From IMG/VR virus record IMGVR_UViG_3300025585_000122, positions 1-31,008 of that record: a stretch of 31,008 bases of DNA; one strand, 5' to 3'. A program made the translations under genes and the position numbers. The DNA comes from a virus. The notes beneath the pieces are model-generated. The model saw only the letters and a program-made list of their open reading frames with translations, was not told the DNA's origin and searched no databases. Shown here one piece after another: positions 8,201 through 17,700 of this stretch; position 1 is the first letter of the stretch; each line of letters opens with the position of its first letter.

Positions 8201-11200
8201 CGCACTATTAGAAAAAATTAAGTTATGGCAAGAGCAAAATGCCAATAAGCCTATTCCAGATTTATTAACAGACGACGTAATTCACGGATTATCTGCTGAA
8301 GTTGAAGCACAAATTCAAACAATAGCACCAGAGTTTAGTGCACTAATTAAAAAAGCAAAAGAAACTATAACTGCAATAAGAATAAGCGTAAGCGAAGAAG
8401 AGTTGCAGATGCTAAATCAGGCAGCATCAGAGGCTGGAATTAAAACAAAAACTCCATTCGGTCCAGAAACAGGAAATGCAAAAGTATTAAATCGTGAAGC
8501 AAGAACAAGCGGACAAATTTTAGGAACAACAACTATAGATGGATTGAATGATGGTGCAGGAACTGCATCTCCATCAAAGAAGAGCAAGAAAACAGGAAAT
8601 GATATTGGCGACGGTTTAATAATTGGAATGCATGAAAAAGAAGTTGCTGTTAAAGCACAATCTGATAGACTTGCAAATGCTGCATTACCTACTGCATCTG
8701 AGACTGCAGATAAAGTAAGCAGAATGGATTTAGCAAATAAAGCATTTTATGATGACTTAAATAATGAAGAAAACAGAGATATAAGACAGGTATTAAAGTC
8801 TCAAGATAGACAAAGAAGAAAGAGGGGCGTAGGACGAAGAAAAGTCCAGCCAATTGCAGAAGATCAAAAGACTGATTCTGTTTCTGCATCCATTCGTGTT
8901 TCATCTAAGAAGACTATTAAGAGCGCTAAAGTATTGGCAGAAAAGACAGAACAAACAGCACAGGCACAAGAACAAGCAGCAAATATTGCAAATCAAACAA
9001 CCATAACAATGACGGATGTTAAGGATACAACACAAAGAAATGCAGAAGTATTAGAAACTACAAATCAGGATCTGCTTACACAGGGTCAACTAAATGATGC
9101 TATTTCTCAAACTGATCAAGATAGATCAGAAATTTTAGACAAGACTCAACAGGTCGAACAAGAAACACTACAGGCAAAACAAGAAGAATTAGATGCTGCT
9201 AGAATAAATGCACAGCAAGCAATGGATCAGGCAAGCATACCAGACGGAGCACAAACACTAATAGACCCAGCAACTGGAGAAATGATTCCATATGGAGCAT
9301 CATCTCCAATAATGACAAGCAAAGAAAGAAAGATGGCAAAGAAAAAGGCTCTTGCTGAAAAAAGAGGTTTAAGAAAAGAAAAAGTTCAAAGATTCTCTGG
9401 AAAGGTTTCTGGAGGATTAGGTGTTGCAGCAATGGCAGCAGGTGCATTGGGTGCGCCAACTGGAGTAACTGCTGCTCTTGGTACTGGAGCAATGGTTGCT
9501 CAATTTGCCCCAATGCTTGCTGGAATGGGTCCAGTTGGTTGGGCAGTAACTGCAATAGCAGCACTTGGTGTAGGTGCTAAAGTACTTAATGATAAGTTAA
9601 CTAAAGCAGCAGAAGCAACAGCAACATATGTTAAGCAAACATCAATTACTGCAGGCTTATTAAAGAAGATTGGTGAACAACAGGGCACTGTCGGTGCTTC
9701 TGAAATTATGTCAAAGCGCAGAGGTGGATCTGCTTTTGGATTATACAATGAGGCTGCAAGAAAAGGAACAGATGCAAGCGAAAGATTTATGTCTGGTGAG
9801 GCTGGACAACAAATGCAAAAGACCTTTACAGAAGTTCTTCAAAAACAAGGAATGGATGTAGCGACAAAAACTTTTGCTATGCAACTTGCAGGTGCAGTTT
9901 CTGACGGGACTATATCTGGAAAACTTGCTTCAGATATTGCGTATCAATTAGGAGTTAATCTTAAAGATTCGTCAATTACAATGCAGGTTGATGGATATTT
10001 AAGATCATTAATAGGAAGAGATGGAGAAGATTTAACAAAAGATCCTCTTGCTGTAAGGACTAGAATTGCAAATGTTGCAGATATTAGATCACAAGATGCT
10101 TTATCTAAATTACAAAGTGGCGATCAAGGATCTAACAGCATATGGTCTCAAATAGGAACTCTTGGTCTAATCGGCAAGGCAAGTGGTTCTGGTTTGGCAG
10201 CAGAGTTTGCTGCATCAAGTTCTAATGCAATTGAGGTAGCACAAGCACAAGCAGACGCTATGGCTTTATATTATGAAGATCAAATAAAATCTTTAGAAGC
10301 ACAAAAGGCAGCAACAACCGATAAACAAAAGCAATTAGAGATAGAAACAAAAATAAAGGCAATGCAGGATCAGCAAATTGCTGGAATGCAAAGAATGAAC
10401 TCATTGGTTGCTGCTAGATTAGAAAGTGCGGTTTCAGGATTCAATGAAAATATAAATAGTGGACAGACTGGTTTGGGTTGGTTAAGCGATGTTGGAAGAA
10501 GAGAAGATGCTTATTTTGATGCATTAAAGGGTAATGTTAAGGGCAAATATAAAGGAACAGCATTTGAAGGATCTGCTCAACAGGCACTAAATACCTTAGC
10601 AAGGTCTGACGAAGATCCATCGTTTATGAAAACAGATAGAACAATGGACATTGCTGCTGCTAAATCATTTGAAGCAAAAATGCAATTGGTTATGGAGTCT
10701 GGACAAATGAATCCAGATCAAGTTAATACAATTCTTGAAATTTTTAAAGGAAATCTAAAAGAGGCAGACGCATTAGTTAATATTGGAATGAGAACAGTTG
10801 GCGGACAAAAGACCGCAGAACTGTTTGGATTCTTTAAAAACTTTAAAGATAAAAAGAGTTCTCAACTTAATATAGGCGCATTAATTAGATTATCAAAGAG
10901 TAACCCACAACAATTTGACTCAGTTTCTAATGCTATGGCTTTATTACAACAAAGCGATGGTTTAGAAATAGATATGGAAGCATATATAAAGACTGTAGGT
11001 CTACCAGGACTTATAGCATTATCTGAAAAACTAAATAACATTGAAGCACTTAAATCTCCAATAACAAAAGAAGTCGTTACTAAATTTGGACAAGACAATA
11101 ATGTTAATATGCAGGGTGTAATTGACAACTGGGATTATTACGGTGCAATGCCAGATGTAGTTCAAAAAGAAGCACTGCAAACATATACAGCACTTTATGA

Positions 11201-14132
11201 TAATTTAATTCATTTTGAAAATGAAGATGCTAGAAGAGCCTGGGCAACAAAGCAGGCAGAACTAGAAGCACTGGGTGCTGGGGCTAAAGGTTCTAAAGAG
11301 TATGAAGATGTTTATAAGACAAGATTTGAATATTACACTGCTGGAACCCTTAACGATCCAACTCAGGCTGCTAAGATAGCAAATCAGCAGACAGAGGCAA
11401 AATACGGAAGCATTGAAACTATTAAGGCTAATATTCCTCCAGCAGGTCCAAAGGATGCGGGTAAAGGAAATAATCCATTAGATTTCTTAGACTCTCTTGC
11501 AATGAGAATTAAAAATGTTCGTGACGGCGCATTCGATGCAACAAAGCCACTACAGTCAATGATTGCAGCATTTACAAGTAAAAAGGCTCAAAAGGATGCA
11601 TCAAAGATGTTTACCATATTTGATGGTTTGCAGCAAAGAATGTTAAAGATGAAAGTTCCAAAGGAATTTAGAGACATGATTATGGGTATGTCATCTGAAG
11701 ACTTTAGCAAATTAGCAAACCTTAAGGGTGATAAGGCAATATTTAAGTTTGCAGAAGGAAAGCCAAAGACAAAATCAAACATAACTGGCCTAACCAAAAC
11801 TGGACAGGCAATTATGCAAACATACAGAGAAGCACAGGCTGGAGAGTACCAGTTGGCTCAAAAGGAAACAGTTCAAGATATTAAGGATCAAAATACAGCA
11901 TTTAATCAATTAGTGGCATCTGGAATGAGTGCAACAGAGGCGCTTGCAGTTGTAGAAGATCAAGCAGTAGCCTCTGCTGTTGCAGCAGGAGCAGTTGGTA
12001 AAACTGGATCAACTGAAATGAAACAATTTGTCAAAGATATTAAAGAAGCAAATAGTGCTCTTGAACGCCAAAAAGTTATTAATGACATGATTAATAAAAA
12101 TGAAGAATTTAAGTTATTACAACAAATGCCACAACTTGCATCATCATTAAAGGCAACTGGAATGTCTGTAGAACAAATTGATGAAGTTTTAAATGACCCA
12201 CAATTAGCAAAGGTATTAATTGAAGATCTAAAAGATGGAAAAATTGATGCAAAAGAAATTGCAGACTATCTAAATTCTATTCCTGCAAGAAAAGTTATCG
12301 AGATACAGACAAAGATGAACAAGGGTGACTTCGCTGGAGCAGCAGCAGAGGGCAGAGATATAGTCGATCAGATGTTTGATATTCAAGAAAGATTAATCAG
12401 AACTGGTGCTGATCCAAGAAGCACAGCGATGGTTGATAAGATGAAGGCCAATACAAAAGAAATTAAGGCTGCAGAAAATGCAGCAAGAGCACTCAGAAAA
12501 CAAATTGAAGATATTAATGAAGAAATATCTGATATGCAAAGAGAAATTGAAATTAATTATACTCGTCCTATTGAGGATATGAATGAAAAGATTAGCGATT
12601 TTAATAGAACCTTAGAAGTCGGTGGAGAGTACGAAATCGGCGGAAAGAAGATGAATCTTGACTTTAAACTCAGTAATAGATACATGGAGCAATTAAATCA
12701 AGAGTCAAATAAACTTTCTAATGATTTACAAGTAATATCTCATCAGTCAGATGCTATTAATGAAAAATATGATAAGCAGGCAGAATCTTTAAGAAAAGTT
12801 GCAGAAATAAATGATCAAATAACCAAACAGCAACAGAATCAACTTACACTTGCAGATGCAATTACTGAAGGAGATATATCTGCTGCTGCTGCTGCAGTAC
12901 AACAAAGTCGTGCCGATGCATCTGGAATGTTCCAAGATCAAGCAATGGCTGCGCTTGAACAATCAAGAACCAACGAACTTAATGCATTAGTGGGGCCAGA
13001 AAGTGGTTTGACACAAGAGCAAATTCAAGAAAGACAATATCAGATACAGCAAGAGTTGTACAGGATTGAAACTAGTCCAGAAAGAACTGCTATTAAAGCA
13101 GAAATGCTTAGACTTGAAGATGAAATTTATAAACTTGAAGAATTGCGTGAGGCAAAATTATTAGAAATACGTAAAAAAGAAGATGAGATTTATGATATAC
13201 AAGAAAAACAACTAGAGCCATTAGAAAGAAAAATTGATGATCTGACATATGAGAATCAATTATTGCAAGATCAGATAGACGCACTTGTAGAACAAATAAC
13301 CGTTCTTGGAATGAATAGAGATGAATGGGAAAGAGTTAAGGCAAAGATTGATGCATCTGCATTGGCAGCGCAAAATTTTGGTGCAGCACTTGCTGGTCTT
13401 TTAGCAGCAGTAAATGCAATAAATTCAGCATGGGATGCAACCCTAGCAAAAATTCAATCATACTCATCAATGTCTTCTCCTGCAGTTTCTCCAATTGTTA
13501 AGCAGGCAGAAGAAATATTAGACACAGCAAAAAAGAATGATGCGGAAGCAAAAGATAAGGTAGACGCTGCAACAAACCTTGCTAATGCTCAGGCATATGT
13601 AAATAAAATAAATGCAGATGCCAAGACTGCAAGCGGAAGAAATTATGTAACAGATGCTCAAATGGATAGAGCACTTGCTGCAGCAGATAGCAAGTATGGA
13701 ACAAATCTGTATGGTGGTAATGCTACTAAGGCACCTATTGTAGATGAACAAACAAAAATTGCTGCAATGAGGGCTGCAGCGAACCCAACACCAAAACCAA
13801 CATATACTGGATATAGAATTAATGACAGATCTTCTGGCGGATTAATTATTCGAGGGTACGCCAATGGCGGTAGAATTAAGCCAATAGGTACAGATACTGT
13901 ACCAGCATTATTAACCCCAGGTGAATTTATAATGAGTAGGTATGCTGTCAACTCTTACGGCTTAGATAAGATGAAAGCAATTAATAATGGCGATTCAATT
14001 GGAGAGTCAGTATATAATTACAGCATTAATGTTAATGTTAAGTCTGATGCAAAGCCAGATGAGATTGCAAATGCAGTAATGGTACAATTAAAGAGAATAG
14101 ATTCTCAAAGAATTACAGGAGTTAGAATATAA
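5280..14132 (+). CDS. Tail tape measure protein, very large
   Basis: A 2950-residue protein that sets tail length and is ejected with DNA. The start is TTG at 5280 with GGGGGTG at 5267-5273; the nearby ATG at 5276 stops at once. Residues ~200-465 match the TP901-type tape measure core (FMDMEEALIKFSKVYGD, GGINASEGANALKSGLAALI). Hydrophobic, membrane-type stretches lie near 553-590 and 1372-1440. A loop motif, DKVPAMLEPGE, appears near 697-707 and again as DTVPALLTPGE near 2870. A SPSKKSKKTGNDIGDGL segment lies near 1095. Gln/Ala-rich helices follow (~1170-1320), and heptad-rich coiled coils fill ~2393-2530 and ~2595-2685. I saw no cysteine in the protein. The region ~710-1080 looks globular and unassigned. 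The stop overlaps the next ATG. Confidence 0.95.
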   Translation: MADDLNANINVNIDTKDALRQLRQLQAALSRFNQALTQGNIASVNAQKGLTDQLIQSINATGKFVASQKEIATSTKSFTDALEKNKLSLKEYFRYTAAAATADTKVFSKAFAAEREVLNRARRDRVKLLQSQYIQLTNANGELVKVLQVVPKHLEMVNGKYADYATRVQMAAQRQQFLNQLLKQGSTQLLNFGKNTQWAGRQLMVGLTIPLTMMGTAASRAFMDMEEALIKFSKVYGDTFTSNSATEKAIQDIKRLSLEFTKYGIAAKDTIDMASSAAAMGLVGDALEAQVRQATRLSVLGQVEQQQALETTISLQNAFGISTEQLAQKINFLNAVENQTVLSIEDLTIAIPKAGPVVKQLGGSVEDLAFFLTAMKEGGINASEGANALKSGLAALINPTDKASEMLAGLGVNIKGIVESNAGDLKGTVVGFARALDTLDPLNRARAIEQLFGKFQFARLSTLFKNVATDGSQAARAFRLAGASVEELAILSERELGKVENAVGVKFKKTVEQLKLELVPIGKAFLEALTPVVKFIGDILKKFNGLSDGTKKVVTIITGVLGLIAPVALMSIGLVANGVANLIKFFAMLRGGIAKLNGANQVLGGGFDYLTQQEIENLAETNALHTSHQNLISTFNVEAGALNALAGAYANATSQARALAASAPGLFNTSPGVKAVTPPPVKGYKDGVFSVPGTGSGDKVPAMLEPGETVVSKDNTEKYGPLLQAIATDSVPGYRKGRYDVAASQSDRLFASGTVKPGATQDFIINELGRIRDLSDKELISYAKRTGKVLADTSKETLEGVREAIISELKDIVNEARQLEGGVTEGNISSIGKRFDVEKGMSRMGAYAPKIDQQWRDQFSHVGTAKVKTLEELRGMSLKPSVAKALDVMESQGLGGKDFRVADAFGYSMRGNINRGMASKGSAAAYEEQFGKGSLVKDFVSEFERTGSAKWEQMTKIMGADFDSLQGQIQIYDDALLEKIKLWQEQNANKPIPDLLTDDVIHGLSAEVEAQIQTIAPEFSALIKKAKETITAIRISVSEEELQMLNQAASEAGIKTKTPFGPETGNAKVLNREARTSGQILGTTTIDGLNDGAGTASPSKKSKKTGNDIGDGLIIGMHEKEVAVKAQSDRLANAALPTASETADKVSRMDLANKAFYDDLNNEENRDIRQVLKSQDRQRRKRGVGRRKVQPIAEDQKTDSVSASIRVSSKKTIKSAKVLAEKTEQTAQAQEQAANIANQTTITMTDVKDTTQRNAEVLETTNQDLLTQGQLNDAISQTDQDRSEILDKTQQVEQETLQAKQEELDAARINAQQAMDQASIPDGAQTLIDPATGEMIPYGASSPIMTSKERKMAKKKALAEKRGLRKEKVQRFSGKVSGGLGVAAMAAGALGAPTGVTAALGTGAMVAQFAPMLAGMGPVGWAVTAIAALGVGAKVLNDKLTKAAEATATYVKQTSITAGLLKKIGEQQGTVGASEIMSKRRGGSAFGLYNEAARKGTDASERFMSGEAGQQMQKTFTEVLQKQGMDVATKTFAMQLAGAVSDGTISGKLASDIAYQLGVNLKDSSITMQVDGYLRSLIGRDGEDLTKDPLAVRTRIANVADIRSQDALSKLQSGDQGSNSIWSQIGTLGLIGKASGSGLAAEFAASSSNAIEVAQAQADAMALYYEDQIKSLEAQKAATTDKQKQLEIETKIKAMQDQQIAGMQRMNSLVAARLESAVSGFNENINSGQTGLGWLSDVGRREDAYFDALKGNVKGKYKGTAFEGSAQQALNTLARSDEDPSFMKTDRTMDIAAAKSFEAKMQLVMESGQMNPDQVNTILEIFKGNLKEADALVNIGMRTVGGQKTAELFGFFKNFKDKKSSQLNIGALIRLSKSNPQQFDSVSNAMALLQQSDGLEIDMEAYIKTVGLPGLIALSEKLNNIEALKSPITKEVVTKFGQDNNVNMQGVIDNWDYYGAMPDVVQKEALQTYTALYDNLIHFENEDARRAWATKQAELEALGAGAKGSKEYEDVYKTRFEYYTAGTLNDPTQAAKIANQQTEAKYGSIETIKANIPPAGPKDAGKGNNPLDFLDSLAMRIKNVRDGAFDATKPLQSMIAAFTSKKAQKDASKMFTIFDGLQQRMLKMKVPKEFRDMIMGMSSEDFSKLANLKGDKAIFKFAEGKPKTKSNITGLTKTGQAIMQTYREAQAGEYQLAQKETVQDIKDQNTAFNQLVASGMSATEALAVVEDQAVASAVAAGAVGKTGSTEMKQFVKDIKEANSALERQKVINDMINKNEEFKLLQQMPQLASSLKATGMSVEQIDEVLNDPQLAKVLIEDLKDGKIDAKEIADYLNSIPARKVIEIQTKMNKGDFAGAAAEGRDIVDQMFDIQERLIRTGADPRSTAMVDKMKANTKEIKAAENAARALRKQIEDINEEISDMQREIEINYTRPIEDMNEKISDFNRTLEVGGEYEIGGKKMNLDFKLSNRYMEQLNQESNKLSNDLQVISHQSDAINEKYDKQAESLRKVAEINDQITKQQQNQLTLADAITEGDISAAAAAVQQSRADASGMFQDQAMAALEQSRTNELNALVGPESGLTQEQIQERQYQIQQELYRIETSPERTAIKAEMLRLEDEIYKLEELREAKLLEIRKKEDEIYDIQEKQLEPLERKIDDLTYENQLLQDQIDALVEQITVLGMNRDEWERVKAKIDASALAAQNFGAALAGLLAAVNAINSAWDATLAKIQSYSSMSSPAVSPIVKQAEEILDTAKKNDAEAKDKVDAATNLANAQAYVNKINADAKTASGRNYVTDAQMDRALAAADSKYGTNLYGGNATKAPIVDEQTKIAAMRAAANPTPKPTYTGYRINDRSSGGLIIRGYANGGRIKPIGTDTVPALLTPGEFIMSRYAVNSYGLDKMKAINNGDSIGESVYNYSINVNVKSDAKPDEIANAVMVQLKRIDSQRITGVRI

Positions 14133-14779
14133 TGGCTACAGAATTATACATGTCTGGTCGTAAAAAATACCATAGAGCACAATCAATATTGTGGTCAAAT
14201 AATCCAGGAACCCTTGTTGACGGACTTTATGTACCAAGAGGACTTGAGATAGGCGCATATAATGATGGAGAAGATTCTCTATCAGATGAGTTTTTAATTT
14301 TATCTGATCATAATAGAAAGAGTCTTAATTTTTCTAACACAAGAATTGAAAAAAAGGAAAGAATGATTAATGGCAGAATGAGGTCTTATCATATTGCCGA
14401 TAAACTAAACATATCAATGAATTGGGATAACCTTCCATCAAGAGCATATGCATTGCGTCCAGATTTTGATGCTAATGGAGTTTCTGAGTACGACGGTGTT
14501 ACTGGCTTGCCAAACAGACAAGAAGCATCATACACGGTGGATGGCGGTGCTGGAGGAAACGAACTATTGAATTGGTATAACAACCATCAGGGATCTTTTT
14601 GGATGTTTTTGGCATATGATAATTATAGAAATTTTGGAGACAATGATGCTTCGTATGCACACCTTAACCAATATAATGAAGTAATTGAAGTATTTTTTTC
14701 AAGTTTTAATTATGATGTAGTTAAAAGAGGACAATATTTTGATTTGTGGAATGTTACTTTATCGTTGGAAGAGGCATAA
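14132..14779 (+). CDS. Distal tail / minor tail protein
   Basis: A 215-residue protein immediately after the tape measure, starting inside its stop codon (TAATG). This is the slot of the distal tail protein (Dit), which forms the ring joining tube to tip. The sequence is beta-rich with many aromatic residues in its second half (ELLNWYNNHQGSFWMFLAYD, YFDLWNVTLSLEE), consistent with a jelly-roll or barrel. The last motif, 'W-N-V-T-L-S-L-E-E', is like the closing strand of the N-terminal Dit barrel, where a conserved tail-tube-like fold ends. It lacks the large C-terminal domain of some Dit proteins. I see no carbohydrate-binding motif. The next gene starts in its TAATG overlap. The name rests on position and general composition. 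Confidence 0.55.
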   Translation: MATELYMSGRKKYHRAQSILWSNNPGTLVDGLYVPRGLEIGAYNDGEDSLSDEFLILSDHNRKSLNFSNTRIEKKERMINGRMRSYHIADKLNISMNWDNLPSRAYALRPDFDANGVSEYDGVTGLPNRQEASYTVDGGAGGNELLNWYNNHQGSFWMFLAYDNYRNFGDNDASYAHLNQYNEVIEVFFSSFNYDVVKRGQYFDLWNVTLSLEEA

Positions 14780-17700
14780 TGTTTGATTCTGATGATCTTA
14801 AAAAGCATTTATATGAGTCTTCTTCTGTTTCAACTCAATCTGCCGTAATAGCAGAATGGAACATGAATATTCCAACAAATATTTTAAAAATAGGAAACTA
14901 TAGATATAGACCTACAGAAACAAATAGTCTTTATAAAAATATTCCAAACTCTTTTGATATTAACGATAATGGATATTATTATACAAATGCAACTGATGCA
15001 GACATAATAATAGACGGAACATTTGATGATGAAGGTCAACCGTTTTTATTTTTAAAAAAGAATAAAAAAAATAATTTACTTTTTTCTTTAGAGGATTGCT
15101 TTAAGCCATTTAGGCCAAGATCAGGAATAAATAAAGCACGGTATATAGACAAAACATATTTGCATCATCCAAATATTAATATGGCAAAGCGTCCAAGATA
15201 TTACATGCCAGATAAAAATGATTTATTCAAATATTGGACATCTATAAGAACAGAATCACTGTACAAGCATCAATATGGAACTGAAGTTATCTACAGCGCC
15301 AAACCAACCTATGTAGACAATGAAGGAACACAAAAAGACGGAGAGATGGTTTCAACTACAGAGTATGGTGTTTCTCAATCAATCAATGGTGATAATTTTA
15401 TTAGTGACACTGCACCATTTGTTGTTTATGAAAATAATGTTCCAGTTAATAGAATTGTGACAAAAATACAAACACATATAGGCTCAATAGATTTAGGTAC
15501 ATTCTCAAATAACTCAACAGCATTTTCAGATCCATTTTATGGAAACACCAATAGACAAACACCGAAAAAGTGGAAGATTCAAGTACTTAAAAATAATAAC
15601 TGGACAGATATAATATCATTTACATCAACATCAAAAAGAAAAGACGGCTCAGATATTATTAAAAGTGATGGATATGTAGAGATTGCATACGGCTTAAAGG
15701 TTCCAGAAAAATATAGAGATATCTTTATTTATGCAGAAACACTATCAAGTTCAACATTATTACCAGAAAAAAATGTAAACGGATATGCATATTTGGTTAT
15801 TGAAAATGAAAATGAGCAGGGAAAGTACTATATCTGGATTGATGATATTAATGATTATGAAGAGTTTATACCAGAGTATGGATGGTATTTAGAAGAAGAA
15901 ACTGTTGATCGTTTGACTAACTTTGTAACTAAATTTGTTGACATTCCAAAATTTATTAATAGTGGACTTGGACAAACAGTATACCGTGAAGTTGATTTTA
16001 TTTCTGGAATAAGAATTGTTGTAGATACAATGCATAATAAAAATTCTATTTTTGATTTAATCGAACTATCGCCAAGACTTGTTGCAAATTTAACAGATAG
16101 AACTGTGTCCTTTAATGTTACAAAATCAGCATCAGACTTAGGCGTTGCTGGACTACCAGTTAGCCAATTGCTGGCATCAGTCGGTTCTTTAGAATTATTT
16201 GACTACGATGATTCCTTTAATATTAATAACAAAAATAGTATTATTAATAATTATTTAAATAAAAATATACAAATAAAGATTTATGAGATAATAGTAGGAG
16301 TATTGCAATCAAGCAATGGAATAAAGTATGACTATTATGTTCCAATTAAAACATTGTATACAGAAAACTTACCAGATAGCAAAGAAGAAAATAAGCATGT
16401 TTCTTTATCTTTAAAAGATTTATATTTTTATTTTGATAGTTTGACTGCTCCACAACTTCTAATGACAAATGTTTCTATTAGCACTGCTGTATCAACAATA
16501 TTGGATTATATTGGTTTTAGTAATTATGTATTTAAAAGAAATGAAGGAGAGTCTGAACAACTTATCCCATACTTTTTTGTAGGACCAGATCAAAGCGTTG
16601 CTCAGGTTTTACAAGATATTGCGGTCTCATCTCAATGTGCAATGTTTTTTGATGAATATAATAATTTTGTGGTTATGAGTAAGTCTTATATTTTACCAAA
16701 GTCTACAGAAAGAACAACTGACTTAGAGTTATTGGGTTCTGAAGATTCTGTTAGAGATGAAAGAATAAAGAATAAAAGAATATCAGATAAACTAGCAAAT
16801 ATTATTAATGTTAGTTCACAGTCCACTAATATTTTTAATGGTGGGAAAATTAATTATACATCTAGATATATCCAAAAGTCATACGGCTCAATTAAACAAG
16901 CAACAATGATTGATCAAGATAAAACCTGGATATACAAGCCAGTTCTTTTATGGGAAGTTGGCGGGACTCAAAATACAAAATCAATTAACGGTGAAATAAA
17001 CAATCAATCAAACTATGTGTTATGTGCAATACCATTAAACTTTGATTTGACCAAAGATGTTCCATATGTAAGCAATAGACAAATTAAAAATAATATTATT
17101 AGTTTAGGAGAAGGTGTATATTGGATAACAAGATACAATGGCTTGTTTTATGCAAATGGAGAAATTATTAAGTTTGATGCAGTAGAATACAATGTTGCTG
17201 GAGTAGGCGATGTTTGGATTAACAGCACAGAAGAATATTCTGAATATTTTTCAAAGTTGCCATTCAATGGAAAAATATATCCCACTGGTAGAGTTAGAAT
17301 TTATTGCGAACCAAATTATGAAGAAATAAATGGAGTTATAAAATTAAAAAACGGTACGGTTGCAAAGCATGGCCGTGGACAGTTTGGGACAACACCAGTA
17401 GATCATTTTGCTGGACTTAATCCATATTGGGCAGATAATACAAACGTCCGTGGATGTAGTATGAAATCCGAATATATTTTTGATAGCAGTAAAACTGAAA
17501 TACCAACTGTAGTAGGTCCTGCTGGTATTAATAATGACCAGGCAAAAAAATCTGTAAGATCTGGAGTTATTAAAAACTTTTTATCTACTACAAATGTAAA
17601 AGAAACTGATTTACAAAAATTATCAACACAGTCTGGAACAATCCAATCTTCTGCACTTGTTTTTCAAGGTCCAAAATTTAATACAACAGAAACACCAAGA

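Noticed and set aside
12214-12258. EF-hand-like stretch in the tape measure (LKDGKIDAKEIADYL)
   Set aside because: Loop position 1 is glutamate and position 3 is leucine, so most calcium ligands are missing; it is better read as a helix-turn-helix of the core.
12880-12900. GCT-repeat runs (also near 5568-5590) as microsatellites
   Set aside because: They are short runs of alanine codons within helical parts of the tape measure and need no other explanation.
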